A DNA stretch of 6,827 nucleotides, from the NCBI GenBank assembly GCA_938008925.1, contig CALLIQ010000422.1:1-6827 (forward strand), written 5' to 3'. The notes beneath the pieces were generated by a model. It was not told the DNA's origin. It did not search any database and saw only the letters and a program-made list of their open reading frames with translations. Position 1 is the first letter of the stretch. Each line of letters begins with the position of its first letter. Positions 1 through 6,523 of this stretch are shown in pieces. Made by a program: the position numbers and the translations under genes. The DNA is from an uncultured Acidimicrobiales bacterium. Lineage in GTDB: Bacteria; Actinomycetota; Acidimicrobiia; Acidimicrobiales; SZUA-35.

Positions 1-2283
1 GGTTTCATCATGAGCGCCGTCTCGTTCGTCGACGGATGGCGCGCGTCGAAGGGCGAGACCGAACCCGATCGCCACACGATCGCCGATGCGTTGGCCGGCC
101 ACCTCTGCCGATGCGGCGCCTACGAGGGCATCTATCGAGCGGTCGCTGCGGCGTGCCGAGGCGACTTCGACGGCTCACCGGCCGACGGCCGGGGGCGCCC
201 AGCCGACGGCCGGGGGCGCATCGACGGGCGAGACAAGGTGACGGGTGCTGCGGTGTACGCGGCCGACGTTCGCCTCGACGACATGCTCGAGGCCGTGATC
301 GTTCGATCGCCGATCGCGGCTGGCACCGTCGCTCCGATTCCCCAAGACGCCGCACCCTTCCTCATCGACATGCTCGGCGACGACCGCCAGGTTCGTTTCG
401 CCGGGCAGCCGATCGCCGCGGTGGCCGCCTCGTCGTTGGCTGAAGCCAGGCGAGTCGCCGCCGAGCTCCCGCTGGACATCGAACCGCTGCCCTTCGTGAT
501 CGACCCGGACGAGGCGAAGGTCGACGGCGCCCCGATCGTCTACGACTCCAAGGCCGCCCGGAAGAACGCACCGAACGCAGCCGAGGGCGGAGCAGCGCCG
601 GCTCGCTGGGACGGCAACGTCCGACGCCCCGGCCCCACTCCCCTCATGGGCACCATCGCGAAGCGACGGGTCAAGGCCGCTCGACGAGATCGCCCAGCCG
701 GTCACGTCCAGCTCCATTTCGAGACCGCACCACAACTCCACACGTCGTTCGAACCGCACGCCACCGTCGCCGACTTCTCCGATCCCGCCCGACTGCGCGT
801 GTGGACCAGCACGCAGGCGGTCGACCACATCACCCACGGCCTCGCCAAGCGCTACGGACTCGACGACGACGCGATCGACGTGACGGCCGACTTCGTCGGG
901 GGCGGGTTCGGCTCGAAGCTCTCGATCACCCCGGACATGACCGCGGCGATCGAGCTCAGCAAGCTGGCCAAGCGACCCGTTCGGGTCGCCCTCAGCCGAC
1001 GGGAAGAACTGACCGCCACCGGCAACCGCCCGGGCAGCCGAACCGACGTCGACCTCGTCGTCGACGACGACGGCGACCTCAAGGCCATGCTCATCGAGGG
1101 CGAGAGCGTGTCCGGCGTGGCCATGAACAGCCCATACGCCATGCTCGCGACGTTGGTCTACGGCCGGAGCCCCCGATTGGCCCGCGATGCCGATGTCGTC
1201 ACCAACGCTCCTCCCGGCACACCGTTCCGAGGACCCGGTGGGCCGACCTATGCCTGGGCACTCGAGCAGAGCATCGATCAAGCGGCCCACCAGCTCGGGC
1301 GCGATCCCATCGAGCTCCGTCGAAACTGGGATGGCAACGACAAGCGCGTCGCCCTCTACGACTGGGCGTCGAGCCTTCCCGTCTGGCAGAACCGACCGGC
1401 GACCGGGTCGCAATCGGGTCGCTACCGGCGCGGTGTCGGCGTCGCCGCCGGCAACTGGCTCTACATGGTCGACCCCGACACCGAGATCGAAGTGTCGGTT
1501 CGAGACGGCAGACTCGTCGTTCGCAACGCCGTGCAGGACATGGGCACCGGCTCCAAGACGCTCCTCGCCCGAGCCGTCGCGACGGTGTTCGACGTCGACC
1601 CGATCGATGTCGTGGTCGAGGCGGGCCGAGCAGGACTCGGAACCCCGCACGGCCCAACCTCTGGAGGAAGCCGAACGACGCCGTCGATCTGGCCGGCAAC
1701 GATCGACGCAGCCGAGAAGCTGCGTGCGATCGTCGGCGACGACTGGCGCACCGCGAGCGACGCCACCGCCTCTGCGACACGGGGCGGTGATCACAAGATG
1801 CGAGCCATCCCGATCACGGTCGCCAATCTCCAAGTCGGTCGAGGCTTCAGCGCCGCGGTGCACGTCTCGGAGGTCGAGGTCGACACCGCCACCGGCAAGA
1901 CACGGGTCCTCTCGGTGCACGGTGGGCTGGCCATCGGCGTTCCCCACGCCAGGGAGCTGGCCGAGAGCCAATGCGCCGGCTCGATCATCCAGGGCATCGG
2001 GCTCGCCCTCTACGAGAACCAGGTGCTCGACCCGCACTCCGGACTGACGCTCACCTCGAACCTCGAGGACTACCGAATCCCCCAGCTCGGCGACACGCCG
2101 GAGATCGACATCCACTTCCACGAACCCGGATGGGAACACGTGCCAGGCGGGGGAATCGGGCTGGGCGAAGTCGCCACGATCAGCCCCGCTGCCTCGGTGG
2201 CGAACGCCATCTTCAACGCGACGGCATTCCGCCCGACCGTGCTCCCCGTCCGCCCCGATCGAGTCCTGGAGGGTCTCCGATGA
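1..2283 (+). CDS. Fused [2Fe-2S]/molybdopterin subunit of a xanthine dehydrogenase-family oxidoreductase (5' end outside window)
   Basis: Catalytic chain of a molybdenum hydroxylase, oxidising an aldehyde or hydroxylating an aromatic/N-heterocycle with water. The frame is open to base 1 and reads Gly-Phe-Ile before the ATG at 10. This matches the GFIMSA stretch that follows the first cysteine pair in [2Fe-2S] small subunits, so the true start lies upstream. Counting from Met at 10: the last [2Fe-2S] cysteines are C33 and C35 (HLCRCGAYEGI); a duplicated linker spans 57-70; the Mo subunit begins at RIDGRDKVTG (70-79). Mo-cofactor motifs are GGGFGSK (297-303), PFRGPGG (405-411), DMGTG (510-514) and SGGSRTT (551-557). 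The catalytic glutamate is E720 in GIGLGE, 37 residues before the C-terminus. All key residues are present, so the enzyme looks active. The sequence style is nearest to PaoC/YagR. Separate genes encode these two subunits in PaoABC; fusion without the FAD domain is also known in Desulfovibrio aldehyde oxidoreductase. Its stop overlaps the FAD gene start. The exact substrate cannot be read from sequence. Confidence 0.93.
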   Translation, partial: GFIMSAVSFVDGWRASKGETEPDRHTIADALAGHLCRCGAYEGIYRAVAAACRGDFDGSPADGRGRPADGRGRIDGRDKVTGAAVYAADVRLDDMLEAVIVRSPIAAGTVAPIPQDAAPFLIDMLGDDRQVRFAGQPIAAVAASSLAEARRVAAELPLDIEPLPFVIDPDEAKVDGAPIVYDSKAARKNAPNAAEGGAAPARWDGNVRRPGPTPLMGTIAKRRVKAARRDRPAGHVQLHFETAPQLHTSFEPHATVADFSDPARLRVWTSTQAVDHITHGLAKRYGLDDDAIDVTADFVGGGFGSKLSITPDMTAAIELSKLAKRPVRVALSRREELTATGNRPGSRTDVDLVVDDDGDLKAMLIEGESVSGVAMNSPYAMLATLVYGRSPRLARDADVVTNAPPGTPFRGPGGPTYAWALEQSIDQAAHQLGRDPIELRRNWDGNDKRVALYDWASSLPVWQNRPATGSQSGRYRRGVGVAAGNWLYMVDPDTEIEVSVRDGRLVVRNAVQDMGTGSKTLLARAVATVFDVDPIDVVVEAGRAGLGTPHGPTSGGSRTTPSIWPATIDAAEKLRAIVGDDWRTASDATASATRGGDHKMRAIPITVANLQVGRGFSAAVHVSEVEVDTATGKTRVLSVHGGLAIGVPHARELAESQCAGSIIQGIGLALYENQVLDPHSGLTLTSNLEDYRIPQLGDTPEIDIHFHEPGWEHVPGGGIGLGEVATISPAASVANAIFNATAFRPTVLPVRPDRVLEGLR
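178..219 (+). repeat. In-frame 21-bp tandem duplication at the domain junction
   Basis: Two adjacent 21-bp units (178-198 and 199-219) are identical except at their third base (ccg versus cca). Each encodes PADGRGR. They sit exactly between the end of the [2Fe-2S] domain and the RIDGRDKVTG opening of the molybdopterin domain, so the duplication lengthens the interdomain linker by seven residues without changing frame. The near-perfect identity suggests a recent slippage or duplication event. Confidence 0.9.
2268..2273 (+). promoter_or_regulatory. Ribosome binding site of the FAD subunit gene
   Basis: GGAGGG lies inside the end of the upstream coding region, seven bases before the ATG at 2280. 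It decides the start of the FAD gene, because the reading frame is open much further upstream (to 1971) inside the Mo subunit gene. Together with the ATGA overlap it indicates translational coupling. Confidence 0.75.
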
Positions 2284-3212
2284 TCGAGTTTCCGACCACC
2301 TACGACGATCTCGACGTTCCGGCCGGTGCGGTCGTTCGCTCCGGCGGCACCGACCTGCAGGAGCGGCTGCGATCGCACAATGCATCGCCGACGATCGTCG
2401 ACCTCACCGGTATCGAGGGTTACGCCGTGATCGACCTGGACGGTCAGCGGGTTCGAATCGGAGCCGGTACGCCAATGGCAACGGTCGCCCGCGACCTCGC
2501 CACATCCCATCCCGCCCTCGCGATCGCGACCGGTTCGCTGGCGACACCGCAGGTCCGAGCCACGGGCTCGATCGGCGGCAACCTGACCCAGCACACCCGT
2601 TGTTGGTACTACCGCCATCCCGAGACCGACTGTTTCAAGTCGGGTGGCGACTCGTGCCCAGCCCGCTCCGGCCGCCACCTGTACGGCGTGGCCTTCGACC
2701 GATCCGACTGCGTGCACCCGCACCCGTCGACGATCGCCATGGCGCTTCGGTGCTACGACGCCACGATCAACCTCGCCGATGGCTCGACCCGTTCGCTCGA
2801 CGAGGTGCTCGGCGACGGGACCGACGCGACTCGAGATCATCAACTCGGTCCCGGCGAGGTGATCGCGAGCGTCGAGATCGCCGACGGCTGGCCCGACGAG
2901 CGCGGGGCCTACTTCCGGTCGATCAGTCGCTTCGAGGCGGAGTGGCCGCTCGTCGAGGCCGTGGTGCGCGCCCGCTTCGACGGCGACACCGTCACCCATT
3001 GCGCACTCGCCATCGGCGGCGTCGCCACCGTGCCGCTTCGCATGTCGGCCGTCGAACCGACGCTCGTCGGTTCCGTCCTCGACGACGCCACGATCGCGAC
3101 GGCTGCGGCCACCTGCACCGATGGCGCGAACCCGCTGCCCGAGACCGGCTACAAGATCGACCTCATCGCTGCGACCGTCACCGAGACGTTGGAGCGCCTG
3201 CGGAACCGCTGA
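2280..3212 (+). CDS. FAD-binding subunit of the molybdenum hydroxylase, with a four-cysteine [4Fe-4S]-type insert (PaoB/YagS-like)
   Basis: Electron-transfer subunit (310 aa) that should pass electrons from the fused Mo/[2Fe-2S] chain to an acceptor through FAD. The start is the ATG that overlaps the previous stop (ATGA), preceded by a good ribosome binding site. FAD-site motifs are SGGTDLQERL (21-30) and the segment ATPQVRATGSIGGNL (88-102). The C-terminal part, from about residue 205, matches the CO-dehydrogenase flavoprotein C-terminal domain. Between them lie C108, C118, C126 and C144, beginning with RCWYYR. This is the position and style of the cysteines that bind a [4Fe-4S] cluster in E. 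coli PaoB and in 4-hydroxybenzoyl-CoA reductase beta; most xanthine dehydrogenase and CO-dehydrogenase FAD subunits lack them. The N-terminus before GGTDL is short for the family. The length is otherwise usual. Cluster binding is inferred from the cysteines. The 3' end overlaps the opposing hydrolase gene by 35 bp. Confidence 0.92.
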   Translation: MIEFPTTYDDLDVPAGAVVRSGGTDLQERLRSHNASPTIVDLTGIEGYAVIDLDGQRVRIGAGTPMATVARDLATSHPALAIATGSLATPQVRATGSIGGNLTQHTRCWYYRHPETDCFKSGGDSCPARSGRHLYGVAFDRSDCVHPHPSTIAMALRCYDATINLADGSTRSLDEVLGDGTDATRDHQLGPGEVIASVEIADGWPDERGAYFRSISRFEAEWPLVEAVVRARFDGDTVTHCALAIGGVATVPLRMSAVEPTLVGSVLDDATIATAAATCTDGANPLPETGYKIDLIAATVTETLERLRNR

Positions 3213-4401
3213 CGGCGGCCGTGATGGCGTCGACCATCGGCAACAACACCGGGTCGAGCAGCGCCATCGGGGCGTGCTGGGCCGAACCGAAACGAGCGAT
3301 GACGAGATCGTGCGCTGGGTCGACGACGAGCAACTGGCCGTGGGCCCCTCGGGCGACCGGGCACACCCGGTCGGCCGCGTGACGGAACCACCACTGCGAT
3401 CGATACGACCAACCGGGGAGCGTGTCCATCTCCGCCTTGGCGAAGCGGTCCTGATCGCCGCCGCCGAGGAGCGCATCGATCACGGCCGACGGCACTACCT
3501 CGACCTCCCCGACCCGACCCCGGTCGAGCACGAGCTGGCCGAAGCGCACGAGGTCGCGCAGCGTCGCGGTGGCCGTCGTCTCGGCTCCGCTGTCGTCGAC
3601 CATGTACAGCCAGTCGTGCTCCGCACCGATGTGCTGCCACACTCGGTCGCTGGCGAGCGAAGCGAGATCTCGGCGAGCGGCCCGTCGAACGATCCAGCCG
3701 AGGACGAAGATGTTCGGCTCGCGATAGGCGAAGGCCTCGCCGTGCTCACCCTCCTTGTCGACCGTCACGAGGTAGTCGGCGATCGTTGGCGGGTCGTCTG
3801 GTCGGCTCGGCGTCATACCGGTCGAGCGGAGGAACCGCCACACGTCCGACGTCGGATCCATGTAGTCCTCAGAGAACGACAGACCGATCTCCATGTCGAG
3901 CACCTGCCGGACGGTGGCATCGCCCCACGCCGTTGCCGCGAGTTCGGGAACGACGGTCGGGACGAGTGCCGCATCGTCGAGCAGCCCGTCGTGGATGAGA
4001 CCCTCGGCCAGCAGCCCGACCATCGACTTGTTGCACGACATCAAGGTGTGACGGACGTGTGGTCCCGCCGCACCGAAGTACTGCTCGTACACGAGCTCGC
4101 CGCGGTGCAGCACGGCCAGGGCGTCGGTGTGGGTCGAGGTCAGCATGTCGCCCCAACTCACACCCTCGCCGTCGACGTCCATCGTCAGGTCGTCGAACCC
4201 GAGCGGCGATGACCCGAGTGGTCGCGCTGCGCCGGCACCGCGCCACACGGTCTTGGTCGGCACCAGTTGTTCCATGTGGTTGAACGCCCACCGGAGTTGG
4301 GGCCAGGCGTAGTACGTGCCGTCGGCGAAGCGCACGATCGATTCCGGGGACGGCGGGAACCCGGCCATCCATTCGAGCGCTTCGGCGCCGTCTCCTACCA
4401 T
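3178..4401 (-). CDS. NylB-like serine hydrolase (class C beta-lactamase fold)
   Basis: Predicted cytoplasmic serine hydrolase of 407 aa, without a signal peptide. It should cleave an ester or amide through an acyl-serine intermediate. The nucleophile motif is SxxK as SCNK (S122, K125). Y226 in FAYREPN is the usual second-motif tyrosine, and HGQ (354-356) is the third motif in a GAHGQLLVVDP context. Y180 in FSEDYMDP has the spacing of the tyrosine (Tyr170) that helps amide hydrolysis in 6-aminohexanoate-dimer hydrolase NylB; the Ser-to-Tyr spacings (58 and 104) are close to NylB's 58 and 103. The length is close to NylB (392 aa). The start chosen is the ATG at 4401, seven bases after a TANNNT hexamer on its strand. 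An in-frame ATG at 4368 opens with MAGFPP, like the N-terminus of many relatives, and is a real alternative. The frame stays open upstream to 4986 across the MaoC gene, which I take as chance. Natural substrate unknown; esterase or beta-lactamase-like roles are possible. Confidence 0.9.
   Translation of the reverse strand: MVGDGAEALEWMAGFPPSPESIVRFADGTYYAWPQLRWAFNHMEQLVPTKTVWRGAGAARPLGSSPLGFDDLTMDVDGEGVSWGDMLTSTHTDALAVLHRGELVYEQYFGAAGPHVRHTLMSCNKSMVGLLAEGLIHDGLLDDAALVPTVVPELAATAWGDATVRQVLDMEIGLSFSEDYMDPTSDVWRFLRSTGMTPSRPDDPPTIADYLVTVDKEGEHGEAFAYREPNIFVLGWIVRRAARRDLASLASDRVWQHIGAEHDWLYMVDDSGAETTATATLRDLVRFGQLVLDRGRVGEVEVVPSAVIDALLGGGDQDRFAKAEMDTLPGWSYRSQWWFRHAADRVCPVARGAHGQLLVVDPAHDLVIARFGSAQHAPMALLDPVLLPMVDAITAAVSGSAGAPTSR
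4396..4401 (+). promoter_or_regulatory. Candidate -10 hexamer of the MaoC-ligase operon
   Basis: TACCAT matches TATAAT at four positions, including T1, A2 and T6. A transcript would start near the A at 4408, giving a leader of about 21 bases that contains the ribosome binding site. The hexamer overlaps the start codon of the opposing hydrolase gene. No convincing -35 element is visible, so confidence is low. Confidence 0.3.
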
Positions 4402-4407
4402 GCCGGG

Positions 4408-4413
4408 ACCGTA
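4408..4413 (-). promoter_or_regulatory. Candidate -10 hexamer for leaderless transcription of the serine hydrolase
   Basis: On the minus strand the sequence reads TACGGT, six bases, then ATG at 4401. TANNNT ending seven bases from the start codon is the arrangement of leaderless promoters described in actinobacteria, with the A of ATG as transcript start. A weak -35-like TTCAGT lies at 4432-4437. The only SD-like stretch is a run of Gs about ten bases upstream of the start. This is a sequence-only inference. Confidence 0.33.
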
Positions 4414-4418
4414 CCCCC

Positions 4419-4424
4419 GAGGAG
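4419..4424 (+). promoter_or_regulatory. Ribosome binding site of the MaoC-like gene
   Basis: GAGGAG is four bases upstream of the ATG at 4429. It fixes the start there although the frame is open back to 4267, which would run antisense through the hydrolase gene's 5' part. The spacing is slightly short. Confidence 0.65.
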
Positions 4425-4428
4425 CGAC

Positions 4429-4911
4429 ATGACTGAACCGAGCCCGATCGACGATCGGCTCCCCGCGTTGGCCGCGCGACGGGGATCCGAGCTCGGCACG
4501 AGCGACTGGAAGCTCGTCGACCAGGAAACGATCGACGGATTCTCGGCGCTGGTCGACGACTCCGGTCCGATTCACAACGACCCCGTTCGCGCAGCAAAAG
4601 TCGCCCCGTACGGGGGAACGATCGTGCAGGGCTTCTTGATGATGTCGTGCCTCACCGGTTTCGCAAAGAGCTTGCGCATCCCAGACGACGCACTCTTTCG
4701 CCTCAACTACGGCTTCGACCGTGTCCGGATTCTGGCGCCCGTTCCCGTCGACACTCGAATACGGGGCCGTTTCGTCCTGAAGGACCTCGTCGCTCGAGGC
4801 GACGACGGCGCCCTGATGACGATGGAAGCGACGATCGAGGCCGAAGGCATCGAGACACCGGCGATCGTCGCCGACTGGCTCGCCTACCTCCAACTCAAGC
4901 CCAGGACCTGA
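4429..4911 (+). CDS. MaoC/NodN-like hotdog-fold dehydratase
   Basis: Small single-domain protein (160 aa) of the MaoC-like dehydratase group, probably a dimer that hydrates an enoyl-CoA or dehydrates a 3-hydroxyacyl-CoA. The signature runs from DGFSALVDDSG (36-46) through PIHNDPVRAA (47-56) to YGGTIVQGFL (61-70). D44 and H49 match the catalytic Asp-His of the hydratase-2 motif D-x-N-P-x-H, with Gly in place of Asn. The A-H-G-F usual in NodN-like members reads V-Q-G-F here. The second half has YGFDRVRILAPVPVDTRIRG (94-113), typical of the family. The length is usual for NodN/MaoC. It ends one base before the acyl-CoA ligase gene, so the two are surely co-transcribed, and a role on the ligase product is likely. 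Hydratase activity on a particular CoA ester is inference; some relatives have other or unknown roles. Confidence 0.9.
   Translation: MTEPSPIDDRLPALAARRGSELGTSDWKLVDQETIDGFSALVDDSGPIHNDPVRAAKVAPYGGTIVQGFLMMSCLTGFAKSLRIPDDALFRLNYGFDRVRILAPVPVDTRIRGRFVLKDLVARGDDGALMTMEATIEAEGIETPAIVADWLAYLQLKPRT
4903..4906 (+). promoter_or_regulatory. Weak ribosome binding site of the ligase gene
   Basis: AGGA lies six bases before the ATG at 4913, within the last codons of the MaoC-like gene. With only one base between the stop and the next start, translation of the ligase is probably coupled to that of its neighbour. Confidence 0.5.
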
Positions 4912-4912
4912 C

Positions 4913-6523
4913 ATGACTCGCTCGTTCGACGCCGACCCCTCCGCCGCGGACTTCACCTCCGTCGGCCCCGCACGGCGGCTCATCACCGACCATCTCGATC
5001 GTTGGGCCGAAGAGCGCCCAGACCAAGACTTTCTCGTCTTGGGCGAGACTCGCCAGACCTACGCGCAGGTGAAGGCGCTCGTCGACCGGACCGCGAAGGC
5101 TCTGATCGCCGCCGGCGTCGAGCCCGGCGACCGTGTGGCCATGTCGTCGACGCCGCGCCCAGAGTTCTTCGTCAACCACCTGGCGGTCACCAGCGTCGGC
5201 GGCATCTGGGTTGGCTTGAACCCCAAGTACACCGATGTCGAACTCGACCACATCGTGAGCGACGCCGAGCCGTCGATGTTGTTCGGCTTCGGCGAACTCC
5301 TCGGCGAGGACCAACGCCCGACCCTCGAGCGCTTACTCGACGAGCACGACTCCATCGAAACGATGGTGCTGTTCGACCAGAGCGAACCCGGCGGCCGGGC
5401 GCGATCGATCGACGAGTTTCTCGCCGCAGCGGACCGCCTCGACGACGACGCTCTCACATCGCGCCGAGCGGCGATCGACCCCACCGAGCCCGCCTACCTC
5501 GTGTACACCTCCGGCAGCACCGGCCGCCCGAAGGGTGCGCTGCTCACACATGAGGGCTCCAACTTCTGCAACGTGATCGGCGTCGAGCGAAAAGGGCTCG
5601 ACGACCGCCGGATCATCTGCAACCTGCCGATCAACCACGTCGGAGCGATCGGCGACATCTGCGGCCGGACGATGACCGGGGGCGGGACGCTCTTCTTCCA
5701 GGAAGCCTTCTCCCCGGTCGACATGATGCAGCTCATCCAAGACGAACGACTGAACACCGTCGCAGGCGTCCCGACGATGCTGCAGATGTGCATGGCCCAC
5801 CCCGACGTCGACTCCTTCGATCTCACGTCGATCGACCTGCTCGCGTGGGGCGGGGCCGCGATGCCGGCCGATCTGCTCGAAGCGCTGATGGCCAAGACCG
5901 ACTGCACCAGGGCAACGATGGGTTACGGCATGAGCGAGACCACCGGCGGGGTGACCTACAGCGGCCTCAACGACTCGGTCGAATTGCTGACCCGCACCGT
6001 CGGGACACCCGACGAACGCCAACCGTTCCGCATCCAACACCCCGATGGACACGAAGCGGCCAGCGGCGAAGCCGGTGAGATCCAGGTCAAGGGACCGCAC
6101 ATCGTGAGCGGCTACTGGCGGCGACCCGATGCGACGGCGACGATGTTCACCGACGATGGGTGGTTCCGCACCGGTGATCTCGCGGTCCGCCGCGACGACG
6201 GCTACATCCAGATCGTCGGACGCATGAGCGAGATGTACAAGAGCGGTGGCTACAACGTGTACCCCCGCGAGGTCGAGCTGGCACTCGAGGCACATCCATC
6301 GGTGGCCATGGCCGCGGTCATCAGCATTCCCGACCCGACGTTCCAAGAGGTGGGTGTGGCCTACGTGATGGGGCCCGACCCGATCGACGTCGACGAGCTC
6401 AAGGCGTTCGCCCGCGAGCGACTGGCGAACTACAAGCTGCCAAAGGAGATCCACCAGCTCGACGAGCTTCCGATGCTCCCGATCGGCAAGGTCGACAAGA
6501 AGGCGCTCACCGCCCGCCACTGA
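4913..6523 (+). CDS. AMP-forming acyl-CoA ligase (ANL superfamily, fatty/aryl acid CoA ligase type)
   Basis: 536-aa cytoplasmic enzyme that activates a carboxylic acid with ATP to an acyl-adenylate and transfers it to CoA. All core motifs are intact: the phosphate loop YTSGSTGRPKG (198-208); the A5 motif YGMSETTG (338-345), which contacts the adenylate; GWFRTGDL (416-423) with the ribose-binding Asp422; the hinge and A8 region GRMSEMYKSGGYNVYPREVE (436-455); and the C-terminal PIGKVDKK (523-530) with catalytic Lys526. The length is normal for medium-chain or aryl CoA ligases such as the FadD and 4-coumarate ligase groups. The acid it uses cannot be read from these motifs. It is the second gene of an operon with the MaoC-like dehydratase. 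This suggests a catabolic route in which the CoA ester is later hydrated. Its 3' end overlaps the opposing transporter gene by 17 bp. Confidence 0.95.
   Translation: MTRSFDADPSAADFTSVGPARRLITDHLDRWAEERPDQDFLVLGETRQTYAQVKALVDRTAKALIAAGVEPGDRVAMSSTPRPEFFVNHLAVTSVGGIWVGLNPKYTDVELDHIVSDAEPSMLFGFGELLGEDQRPTLERLLDEHDSIETMVLFDQSEPGGRARSIDEFLAAADRLDDDALTSRRAAIDPTEPAYLVYTSGSTGRPKGALLTHEGSNFCNVIGVERKGLDDRRIICNLPINHVGAIGDICGRTMTGGGTLFFQEAFSPVDMMQLIQDERLNTVAGVPTMLQMCMAHPDVDSFDLTSIDLLAWGGAAMPADLLEALMAKTDCTRATMGYGMSETTGGVTYSGLNDSVELLTRTVGTPDERQPFRIQHPDGHEAASGEAGEIQVKGPHIVSGYWRRPDATATMFTDDGWFRTGDLAVRRDDGYIQIVGRMSEMYKSGGYNVYPREVELALEAHPSVAMAAVISIPDPTFQEVGVAYVMGPDPIDVDELKAFARERLANYKLPKEIHQLDELPMLPIGKVDKKALTARH

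Noticed and set aside
1971..2279. Upstream extension of the FAD subunit frame
   Set aside because: It overlaps the C-terminal catalytic region of the Mo subunit, and a good ribosome binding site with an ATGA overlap marks the start at 2280.
175..2385. 736-codon open frame on the minus strand across the Mo subunit gene
   Set aside because: It is antisense to a gene with full family motifs, has no recognisable domain, and long antisense frames are expected in high-GC DNA with strong third-position bias.
3212..3222. Short hairpin ACGGC-G-GCCGT at the end of the FAD gene as a terminator
   Set aside because: Five pairs around a one-base loop with no T-tract, inside the opposing gene; not distinguishable from chance.
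3121..4212. Plus-strand open frame of 363 codons opposite the serine hydrolase
   Set aside because: Its protein is Arg/His/Val-rich with no motif, and the opposite strand carries the complete catalytic set of a NylB-like enzyme.
4404..4419. Small inverted repeat CGGG-N8-CCCG between the divergent genes, as a possible operator
   Set aside because: Only four pairs per arm, made of G and C in GC-rich DNA; too weak to call a binding site.
4402..4986. Upstream extension of the hydrolase frame to a total of 602 codons
   Set aside because: It would run antisense through the whole MaoC-like gene and lacks family similarity; NylB-like proteins begin near the MAGFPP segment.
5333..6520. Minus-strand open frame of 395 codons opposite the acyl-CoA ligase
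   Set aside because: The protein has no domain, and the plus strand holds all ANL motifs in order.
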